Shown here: positions 7,201-14,719 of the stretch, one piece after another
Layout of the letters: the number at the start of each line of letters is the position of its first letter
Position numbering within the stretch: the stretch's first letter is position 1
Assembly (NCBI GenBank): GCA_910587555.1
Contig: CAJULV010000024.1
Span: forward strand, 1-24,999
Direction of reading: 5' to 3'
DNA length: 24,999 bases
Source: an uncultured Acetatifactor sp.
GTDB taxonomy: Bacteria > Bacillota > Clostridia > Lachnospirales > Lachnospiraceae
Made by a program: the position numbers and the translations under genes
Notes under the pieces: generated by a model
Database searches by the model: none
Seen by the model: only the letters and a program-made list of their open reading frames with translations
Told to the model about the DNA's origin: nothing

Positions 7201-8155
7201 AATAGAACACCCCCTTAGACACGATGCCGCATATGATTCCAATGGCCAAAAGCGATGTCGCAAAGAAGATAAAGCTCATGGCCGCTCCGTAACCGTAATA
7301 GGCAGGCTGCCCGTTAAAGGTAATCTTTTGGATATATTCGGCAAACTTCATGGTGACGGAATCTTGTTCCACTGTCACATTGGCAAAGGACTCCGCAATA
7401 CTGTACACCAGGCACACCAGAATCGTAGGCGATACCATGGGAAGGGTGATCTTACAGAAGGTCTCAAACTGTGTACAGCCTTCCATCTTCGCCACCTCAT
7501 AAAGACTGGGCGAAATTGCCTGCAGACCTGCCAGGAACAGCAGTACCTGTACACCGCAGGTGGTTACCACCGTGAAAATGTTCTTCACGTAGGTCACCAG
7601 CAGGGTGGTAAACTTCTCAGGCAGACCGGAATTGACTACCAGATCCTGCAGCCAGGCCATATTCATCACGGAATCTCCGGCCTGCTCCACCATGCTGACC
7701 TCACGCAGGTCAAAAGTGGCAACGCCTGTAGCCAGAATAATGGGAATTACGAAAATAGCTCTGAAAAATCCCCTGCCCTTGTATTCCCCGTTTAACAAAA
7801 TCGCAATAAACAGGGCAATGAATATCTGGAAAGGCACTTCCTGGATCATTGTCATAAATACCGTTGCCAGATGCTTGTTAAAGTTGGCATTGACACCTAT
7901 AACCCACTTATAATTCTCTAAACCGATAAAGTTGCCGGTAAGCTTACCGTTCACCATATCCATGCTGCAGAGCGAGTACCAGAACGTGTTGATCAACGGC
8001 CGCAGAAAGAAAAATATCACACCGATAAGCCAGGGAAGCAGAAAAATCATACCCCACAGCGCCGTCTTTTTGGAGAAGTCCATTCGCTTATACCACGATA
8101 AAGACGACTTTTTCTCTGCCGGCTGATTAACAGCCGGTTTCTTTTCTTTACCCAT
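7193..8155 (-). CDS. Sugar ABC transporter permease (MalF/UgpA-like), pair 2
   Basis: A 320-residue permease with about six membrane spans (first at about 33-51). The segment GRGFFRAIFVIPIILATGVA (128-147) is typical of this family. The EAA loop is at 217-243: SLYEVAKMEGC...ITLPM. A run of four aromatic or aliphatic residues at the first span (FFFL) and the N-terminal Lys/Pro-rich tail are unremarkable. AAAGGAGGAG lies just upstream of ATG 8155, starting 12 bp after the DUF5696 stop. It pairs with the MalG-like permease that overlaps its end. The importing ATPase is not encoded in this window. Confidence 0.9.
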   Translation of the reverse strand: MGKEKKPAVNQPAEKKSSLSWYKRMDFSKKTALWGMIFLLPWLIGVIFFFLRPLINTFWYSLCSMDMVNGKLTGNFIGLENYKWVIGVNANFNKHLATVFMTMIQEVPFQIFIALFIAILLNGEYKGRGFFRAIFVIPIILATGVATFDLREVSMVEQAGDSVMNMAWLQDLVVNSGLPEKFTTLLVTYVKNIFTVVTTCGVQVLLFLAGLQAISPSLYEVAKMEGCTQFETFCKITLPMVSPTILVCLVYSIAESFANVTVEQDSVTMKFAEYIQKITFNGQPAYYGYGAAMSFIFFATSLLAIGIICGIVSKGVFYYD

Positions 8156-8167
8156 CTTACTCCTCCT

Positions 8168-10726
8168 TTACTGAATTACATAGCTGAAAGCCGACACGGT
8201 CACGCCGTCAATGTTTTCCTCATGGTCGCTGTAGTTAAAGTAAATCTTAACGCCGTTGGAATAAGTTACTATGCGGAGCGTCTCGTTGCGATCATAAACT
8301 TCATGACCGACGATGGTCGCATCCTTCACCTTGTTATAAAAAGCGCTGTATTCCTGGTAATAGGCACCTATCTTGTCTTTCCAGTAACTGTAGTCCACTG
8401 CAAAGAAGCTTTCCTGCTCCGTACCCTCCAGAAGATGGCTGTCTTCGTACATAAAGGTAAATTTCGGTATGCTCTTACCCTCTATAGCCTGCATAAAGTG
8501 CGTATATACATCCGTACTCTCCCTGTTCAGCGACTGGGAAGAATACGTTTTGTAGCCGTCCAGCACAAGCTGCATAAAAGGAATGGATGTATCCAGAACC
8601 CGCATGCCGCTGTCGTCTGTAGGAATATCCGTCAGATAGCTGCTGTATGCATAGGCCGGGCTTGCAGGATTGGAAAGCATCAGCGTCATTCCTTCCGCCA
8701 GGCTTACAGCCGCCGTTTCCATCAGGTCGGCTCCCGTTGAGGAAGAAGCCTGGTCATAACGGTAGTTGGTTCCGATAAAGGAATACAGATCATCGGAAGC
8801 CATTGTGGTAAGGCCGGTCTTGCTGGTATAGGATTTTTTCACTTTCTTCCAGTACTTCTCCAGATAATACGGATTTACGATGTACTTGGGATAAGCATCC
8901 TCCTCGCCCGTCACTGCCTGATGCTGTACAGGATCAAAGGAATAAATCTGCGCCCTCTCGTTCACCAGATTCCAGGCCGCCATCTCATTGTTCACTTTCT
9001 CCTTGGTATGTACGGTCTGCAGCTTTACATTGGGGAAAATCTGTGCGCCCACGGAATCCGCATAAGAAGCCAGTTTCTTTAAACCGGACTTTCCGCCCAT
9101 ACCGGATACAATCTTAACCCCGGAATTCAGGGAGCGCTGGTTCATACCGCCGTTGAACATACCGTTATAGATGACCTTCATATTCCGGACGCCGCTTCCC
9201 GACAGCTCCTCCAGGATTGTTTTCGCCTGGCTGAAATCCGTCAGAACCTGGGTTCCTTCGTAGGGAATACCGGCAAAATACTTTGTCTTATCCGTGCTGC
9301 CCAGCAATTCCACATAGAAGGGAGCTTCCGCCTCATCGGCTTCCGCCGTCAGCACACCTCTTTCTTCCAGATACTTGGAGTAGCATTTCGCCATATCCAC
9401 ATAATCCGCATCCTCTTCAAGCCAGAAATAGCGGACTATAATATCCCCGTCATACACATCACTGGGAGCCTTGCCCATACTGAAAGCGCCGCCTGCGTTA
9501 CTGGCTCCTGAACTCAATATAAACTGGGAACGGATATCAAAGGTCAGCCGCAGCTTGGAGAAAGTCTCCGAGGAGTCCGTGCCGCTGATATAGGCATCCA
9601 GGGTTGCAACCTCCGCCCCTTCTTCAATGACACCGAATAGCGTGGCGTCATGGGTCTTCATACCGAAGACGGGAATCATCAGGTCGTTATCCGTATCGCT
9701 GTAGGTAGTCGCGTTCAGCTGAGGATCACCGCCGTAATATCTGGCTCCAAAATGCAGTTCCCTCTGCTTCTTGCTGTCCAGATAAAGCAGCGCACCGCTG
9801 CCGTCCGGCACAAACATATATCCCTCTTCCTCTTCCATGGCAGGATCCGAGGTCATGAAATAAGGAACCAGGGTCAGCTGGTTAATGGGGTTATCCTTTC
9901 CGCTCTCAACCAGAGAGGTATCCACCTTCACCATCAGGCATCCGTCTTCCAGATAGTAATCTACAGGTACATAGATCATCAGGTTACTGGGATATTCCTC
10001 CGGATCCGCGCCCATTTCATCCAGATCCGCTATCAGATCCTCTTCGGTGTACTTACCCGTCTCATAGAAAATAGTGTACAGCTGCTTCGCCGCCAAACCC
10101 TGCAGAGGGCTGCTTGAATTGGACATGCGTACCCAGTTGCCGTCAGCTAACTGGTTGTAATATTTCTTGGTGGCCAGATCGTACTTGGAGGTATCCAGAT
10201 ACTGCAGAACCAGTTCGTTATACCGCTCATCCGAAATCTGTGCCGGGAAGTTCTTGTAAGAGAGTTCCGTCGTTCCCATTTCGAAAACCACTCTGACGCC
10301 GTTATCGATCTTCTGATACTTTATCTGTCCGTTGCTTACACTCATGCTAAAGGAATCATAAGCAGAAGTGGAGAAAAAGGTCTTATCATTTTTTTTCGTG
10401 CCGCTGAAATACCGCACCACCACATCGGACTTCTGGGAACTGTTTGCCACGAAGTTTTCCACGTGGCTCATATTACTGTCACGGTATGTTCCTGTGGCTG
10501 TATTCAGCCAGCGCACGGTTCCCGATGTCGGCTCCAGCAGAAGCTTCATGCCGCCGCTTTCACTGATTTCAACGAACTCCGTGCCAGTGAACGTGTCATA
10601 CTGCTGATTCTCCCAATGGCTGGCTTCCTCCTGAACCGTATCTTCATTCTTGGAACCACAGCCCCCCAGGAACGTGAGGCAAAGGGCAGCTATCGCAGCA
10701 GATGTAAAAAGTAATCGTTTTTTCAT
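8168..10726 (-). CDS. DUF5696-family surface lipoprotein
   Basis: An 852-residue protein with a lipoprotein signal peptide (MKKRL..., lipobox LGGC, Cys23), so anchored outside the membrane. It matches what I know of DUF5696 proteins. An N-terminal beta-rich part (about 40-460) carries blocks such as MFVPDGSGALLYLDS (304-318). From about 480 the pattern FAGIPYEGTQVLTDF...GV.NMKVIYNGMFNGG, then alternating beta and alpha segments (LASYADSVGAQIFPNVKLQ, 552-570), looks like a TIM barrel of the kind found in glycosidases. Possible acidic active-site residues are Asp645/Asp646 and Glu761/Asp762. No activity is known for the family. The ribosome binding site GGAGGCGAGG is strong. It lies between two permease pairs, 16 bp from the NHL-Yip1 gene. 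Confidence 0.82.
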   Translation of the reverse strand: MKKRLLFTSAAIAALCLTFLGGCGSKNEDTVQEEASHWENQQYDTFTGTEFVEISESGGMKLLLEPTSGTVRWLNTATGTYRDSNMSHVENFVANSSQKSDVVVRYFSGTKKNDKTFFSTSAYDSFSMSVSNGQIKYQKIDNGVRVVFEMGTTELSYKNFPAQISDERYNELVLQYLDTSKYDLATKKYYNQLADGNWVRMSNSSSPLQGLAAKQLYTIFYETGKYTEEDLIADLDEMGADPEEYPSNLMIYVPVDYYLEDGCLMVKVDTSLVESGKDNPINQLTLVPYFMTSDPAMEEEEGYMFVPDGSGALLYLDSKKQRELHFGARYYGGDPQLNATTYSDTDNDLMIPVFGMKTHDATLFGVIEEGAEVATLDAYISGTDSSETFSKLRLTFDIRSQFILSSGASNAGGAFSMGKAPSDVYDGDIIVRYFWLEEDADYVDMAKCYSKYLEERGVLTAEADEAEAPFYVELLGSTDKTKYFAGIPYEGTQVLTDFSQAKTILEELSGSGVRNMKVIYNGMFNGGMNQRSLNSGVKIVSGMGGKSGLKKLASYADSVGAQIFPNVKLQTVHTKEKVNNEMAAWNLVNERAQIYSFDPVQHQAVTGEEDAYPKYIVNPYYLEKYWKKVKKSYTSKTGLTTMASDDLYSFIGTNYRYDQASSSTGADLMETAAVSLAEGMTLMLSNPASPAYAYSSYLTDIPTDDSGMRVLDTSIPFMQLVLDGYKTYSSQSLNRESTDVYTHFMQAIEGKSIPKFTFMYEDSHLLEGTEQESFFAVDYSYWKDKIGAYYQEYSAFYNKVKDATIVGHEVYDRNETLRIVTYSNGVKIYFNYSDHEENIDGVTVSAFSYVIQ

Positions 10727-10742
10727 TTTCCTCGCCTCCCTC

Positions 10743-12821
10743 CTAGAACACCATATTGAATTCTCTGATAATCTCTATCCAGTCATTCACAAACTGTGCC
10801 AGCAGAGTCGCAAACAGCATAGCCACAAAGCAGATAATCAATATGGCTACAACCGACAAAAGCAGGGTTGCCACGTTCTTGGTAAAGGTGTACTGGTTTA
10901 CCATAATGGTTCCGATAAACATGTAGAAGAAGAACAGCACCATACCAAAGACAAAGAGCGCGCTCACCAGAGGAGCCTCATCTTCCGAAACAAAGTTCGA
11001 GAGAATCGTCCCTGCCAGATAGAGCCAGCAGGCAGGATACAGGGAATATCCCACCACCTTCGTAATATGCACCACTTTTCCCTTACCGGAGAGAAGTACG
11101 CCCACCGCCCAGTTGCCGATGATGAATGCCACATAGGGGAGGATGGTGCTGCCTACGATCATGGGTACGTTTACATTGTCAATATCCACAAAACTTACCA
11201 AAAAGCCTGTATATCTGTACTGAATCAGACTGATCCAGCCGAACGCGATAATTACAATCACGCTGAAGGCCAGAGAACCGTCGTCATAGTACTTCACATC
11301 GTCAAAGGCCTTAAAAGGACTGGAGAGCACATAACCGGGCCATTTAAACATGGTGAATTTAATTTTCTGCCAGATTCTGCGCGCCTTGGTATCCTTGGGT
11401 TCCTTTGCCCAGAACTTCTTATAAATCTTCCAGGCGATAGCCAGAACCGCAATCACAATGATCACAGCCAGGATTTTGCCGAAGTTTCTGTCCATCCATT
11501 CGCCGGATACCTTCTTATAGGCACTGGAATAATAGGATCTGTCGCCGCCTCTGAAGAAGTTCTCCTGAGCCGCCTCATAGTCGCCGGTACGCATCTGGTA
11601 TTTGCCAAGCCCCAGGTTCGCATAGTAAAAGCTTCCGTTGATGTCCAGTACCTGCTGCCAGTAGCCTGCCGCCGTCTCATAATCATAACGGGACTGTGCT
11701 TCCAGTCCGGAATTGATCAGGGCGCCGTAAGTGGTGGGTGCAAAAATTTCCACCGTCTGAATTACCAGATCCACCACTACAATCTTGTCGTCCATAAAGC
11801 AGAAGGCTGCCGGGGAGCTTACAAGTCCGTCCACATTACCGATACCTGCCAGTTCATACATCAGGTAGCCGTCGGGGCTGTAGACGAAAATCCTCGCCTG
11901 GTTGCTGTCCAGAGCGGCAAATCTGCCGTCGTCCGCCACCGCAACCTGGGTCAGGTTGGAAATGGATTTTTTGTTCTTATAGTCGCCCATGGGACTCACA
12001 TTGAATTCCCCTGTGGTCAGTACATCCTCTCCCGCGGAATTCAATTTCTTGATGGGCTGGTCATCGCTGCTGCCGGAAACACTGGCAAACAGGAAACCGT
12101 CCTTGTCAATTGTCACATCACTGTAGGAGGTAGGCAGCCAGAGAGCGCTTCTTGCACGCTGTTCCTCTGTCTGCAGGTTTCTCCAGAACAGGCTCCACAT
12201 GGAATAAATTACCTCTGTAGCGCCCACATACCGGTTGAAATTTCCCTCCGGATCCAACTCTGCCAAACCTTCGTAACAGTTTTGTACCAATACATACATA
12301 CGTCCCACACTGTCAACAGCCAGCCTGGTGGGCTTATATGTAGTGGTCAGTCCGATACAGTTAGGGTCTCCGATTACCCGCACGCACTTGCCGTTTTCAT
12401 CGAACTCGATGATTTCCCCCTGATCCGGTTCACAGATATAAATATGTCCCTCATCCGTGACATAAAGACCACTGGGCTTATTAACGGTGCTCTGGGTGCC
12501 GTCTTCCCTCACGTAATCCTTAATATAACTTATGTTCTCAAATTCCTTGTCAGCTATCACGATGCATCCGCCCATAGTGATATAGAGCTTCTCATTCTGA
12601 TAGAATACACCGGAAGCCGAAGCAAAGCTGTCAAGTCCCATTTCCGACGCATAGACTTTCTTTTCCAGCTCATATGCAGCCGGTGCGGCGACCACATTTC
12701 CCCAAATATCATAGTTATAGGTCTCCGCCGCCATGGACACCGTGCTAAATCCAAGGATGACACATAAACAACAAGCAAGTCCTGCAATGCACCTGCTCCA
12801 AATCTTTTTTGATTTTTGCAT
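10743..12821 (-). CDS. NHL-propeller/TPR/Yip1-domain membrane protein
   Basis: A 692-residue protein with an unusual order of parts. A signal peptide (1-32, ending SMAAE) is followed by an NHL-type beta-propeller (about 40-365, repeated blocks such as KPSGLYVTDEGHIYICEPDQ and PTRLAVDSVGRMYVLVQ). Next come TPR-like helices (367-430, YDYETAAGYW and GDYEAAQENF), a transmembrane helix (449-466) and a Yip1-type domain with about five membrane spans (495-692). The propeller should face outside. Its role is unknown; a sensor or scaffold for the neighbouring transporter is plausible. AGAGGTGG precedes ATG 12821, and the gene starts 10 bp after a permease stop. A long open frame on the opposite strand is a codon-bias shadow. 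Confidence 0.85.
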   Translation of the reverse strand: MQKSKKIWSRCIAGLACCLCVILGFSTVSMAAETYNYDIWGNVVAAPAAYELEKKVYASEMGLDSFASASGVFYQNEKLYITMGGCIVIADKEFENISYIKDYVREDGTQSTVNKPSGLYVTDEGHIYICEPDQGEIIEFDENGKCVRVIGDPNCIGLTTTYKPTRLAVDSVGRMYVLVQNCYEGLAELDPEGNFNRYVGATEVIYSMWSLFWRNLQTEEQRARSALWLPTSYSDVTIDKDGFLFASVSGSSDDQPIKKLNSAGEDVLTTGEFNVSPMGDYKNKKSISNLTQVAVADDGRFAALDSNQARIFVYSPDGYLMYELAGIGNVDGLVSSPAAFCFMDDKIVVVDLVIQTVEIFAPTTYGALINSGLEAQSRYDYETAAGYWQQVLDINGSFYYANLGLGKYQMRTGDYEAAQENFFRGGDRSYYSSAYKKVSGEWMDRNFGKILAVIIVIAVLAIAWKIYKKFWAKEPKDTKARRIWQKIKFTMFKWPGYVLSSPFKAFDDVKYYDDGSLAFSVIVIIAFGWISLIQYRYTGFLVSFVDIDNVNVPMIVGSTILPYVAFIIGNWAVGVLLSGKGKVVHITKVVGYSLYPACWLYLAGTILSNFVSEDEAPLVSALFVFGMVLFFFYMFIGTIMVNQYTFTKNVATLLLSVVAILIICFVAMLFATLLAQFVNDWIEIIREFNMVF

Positions 12822-12831
12822 ACGCCACCTC

Positions 12832-13758
12832 TTATTCTTTCATACCGGATGTTGCCATCGTCGATACCACGTTGTTCTGCATAATCAGGAACACCACCAG
12901 AGGCACTGCAAACATAATAACCGCCGACGCTGCGGAGATACCGGCATAGGAGCTGCCCACGCCGCTGATCTTGCCGTTTGCCAGCTGTCCCACTACATAA
13001 GCAAAACCCTTCCTGGCCTCTGTATAGATAAACTTATCTCCGGTATTGGTCCAGAACGCCTGGAATACCAGGATAAATGCAGTTACCAACGCCGGTTTTA
13101 CCACCGGCATTACAATGGTAAAATGAATGCGTACATAGCCGGCTCCGTCAATCTGTGCCGCCTCCATGAGGCTGTCCGGAATCTGTTCCATGAAGTTCTT
13201 CATCAGGTACAGGCCCAGAGTGGATGCAAAACCGGGAATGATGATGGCCCACTGACTGTCCAGCATGCCCAGGCTGGCAATGGTCAGGAAGTTGGGAATC
13301 ATGGTAACCGTTGCGTTGAACATCAGCGAGTACACAATGATCTGGTTAAAAAACTTACATCCCGGAAACTTATATTTTGCCAGCGGATAGGCGCACAGCG
13401 AAGCAATCACGATATGTCCCACGGAACCGATCGCCACCACGAACAGGGAATTATACAGGGACCGGGTAACCGGCACCACAGTATTGGCAAGGATATTGCC
13501 GAAATCCCGATAGTTATTCAGTGTCGGTTCGGACACGATAATTCTGGGCGGGAAAATGAACATCTCGTTCATGGGCTTCAGGGACTGGCTGATCATGTAG
13601 ATGACGGGGAAGAAAAACAGCAGCGCCATCGCCAGAAGAAACAGTCCCAGGATAACATTACCCCAGAAGCTTCTCGTGGATTTCTTCACAGTGGGTTTGA
13701 AATTTTTGGATCTCTTTTTAATCAAATGTCTCTGATAAAGTCTTTTTATTGTCTCCAT
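12832..13758 (-). CDS. Carbohydrate ABC transporter permease (LplC/MalG-like), pair 1
   Basis: A 308-residue permease from ATG 13758. Membrane segments begin near residues 32-57, and the EAA loop reads SLMEAAQIDGAGYVRIHFTIVMP. The C-terminus (NNVVSTMATSGMKE) is typical of the YtcP/LplC group that works with large solute-binding lipoproteins. An alternative GTG two codons upstream (13764) is less likely, because GGAGGAAGG would then be too close. It follows the partner permease by 21 bp and precedes the NHL-Yip1 gene by 10 bp. Confidence 0.9.
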   Translation of the reverse strand: METIKRLYQRHLIKKRSKNFKPTVKKSTRSFWGNVILGLFLLAMALLFFFPVIYMISQSLKPMNEMFIFPPRIIVSEPTLNNYRDFGNILANTVVPVTRSLYNSLFVVAIGSVGHIVIASLCAYPLAKYKFPGCKFFNQIIVYSLMFNATVTMIPNFLTIASLGMLDSQWAIIIPGFASTLGLYLMKNFMEQIPDSLMEAAQIDGAGYVRIHFTIVMPVVKPALVTAFILVFQAFWTNTGDKFIYTEARKGFAYVVGQLANGKISGVGSSYAGISAASAVIMFAVPLVVFLIMQNNVVSTMATSGMKE

Positions 13759-13779
13759 ATTCACCCTTCCTCCCTCTGA

Positions 13780-14709
13780 TCAGGTTCCGACCTTGCGGAG
13801 CAGCTTCTGAATCAACATGTTACAGATGATCATAATCAGGAACAGGATAACGGCGATTGCGGATGCATAGCCCATCTCCATACGAATGGAACCATAGTCG
13901 TTCAGATGGTTGACGATTGTATGGGATGCATAGTTGGGGCTGGGGAATCCCACCAGGGAATCACCAATGGTACCAACGGACAGGGAACTGGTGATCGTCA
14001 TAACGGCGCCGAACAAAAGCTGGGGCTTCATATTCGGGAGCGTGATATACCACAGCTCCTGCCAGCGGTTCCGGATGCCGTCAATGGCGCCTGCCTCATA
14101 CTGAGCCTCGTCAACGCCCTTGATACCTGCTACGAAGGACAGGAAGCCCACGCCCATGCTCATCCACAGGGATGCCAGAATAACTACTACAATTACATAT
14201 TCCGAATCCGACAGCCAGAGAATTGCCTCCTGGGTAATCCCCAGGTTGCGCAGGATCGCATTCAGATAACCGTTGCTGTCGTTGGAGAAAATCTGGGCAA
14301 ACACGGTAATAACAGCTGTACCGGCCATACTGGGCGCATAGAAGATTACCGTCAGCACGGTCCCCACCTTGTGGGGAAGCTCATTGATCATCCAGGCCAG
14401 CAGATAGGAAAGGATATAGCCGCCGGGTCCCACCATCACAGCAATGATAAAGGTGTTTTTAATGGCAGTGATAAAGGTGCTGTCATCCAAAAACAACCTT
14501 TTGTAGTTACGCAGCCCTACAAAATTAGCCTTCTCCAAAACATTATAATCCGTAAAGCTGTACCATATGGCCTTCAGCACAGGGTACACTACAAATACTG
14601 CAAAAAGCAGCATGAAAGGGGCAATCATAATATACAGAGGGATGCTTCGCTTCATATCTCTAAGCGTCAATTGCGCCCTTCTTTTTAAGGAAATCTTATT
14701 AGCCGCCAT
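13780..14709 (-). CDS. Sugar ABC transporter permease (LplB/UgpA-like), pair 1
   Basis: A 309-residue permease. The first span is at about 24-46 (PLYIMIAPFMLLFAVFVVYP), followed by the family motif IWYSFTDYN and GLRNYKRLF. Further spans follow, with an EAA loop AQYEAGAIDGI...ITLPNMKP. It makes a heterodimer with the next gene's product. The stop codon of the upstream solute-binding protein overlaps its ribosome binding site (TAGGAGGGGGAGA before ATG 14709), so translation is coupled. This suggests that permease pair 1 serves that binding protein. Confidence 0.92.
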   Translation of the reverse strand: MAANKISLKRRAQLTLRDMKRSIPLYIMIAPFMLLFAVFVVYPVLKAIWYSFTDYNVLEKANFVGLRNYKRLFLDDSTFITAIKNTFIIAVMVGPGGYILSYLLAWMINELPHKVGTVLTVIFYAPSMAGTAVITVFAQIFSNDSNGYLNAILRNLGITQEAILWLSDSEYVIVVVILASLWMSMGVGFLSFVAGIKGVDEAQYEAGAIDGIRNRWQELWYITLPNMKPQLLFGAVMTITSSLSVGTIGDSLVGFPSPNYASHTIVNHLNDYGSIRMEMGYASAIAVILFLIMIICNMLIQKLLRKVGT

Positions 14710-14719
14710 TCTCCCCCTC

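Noticed and set aside
7201..7263. Longer N-terminus of the last permease
   Set aside because: It lies inside the upstream permease gene; ATG 7200 overlaps that gene's stop in a typical coupling arrangement.
10650..12767. Long plus-strand open frame of about 700 codons opposite the NHL-Yip1 gene
   Set aside because: It has no family resemblance and is His/Gln-rich as expected for an antisense shadow. The minus-strand frame has clear domains and a ribosome binding site.
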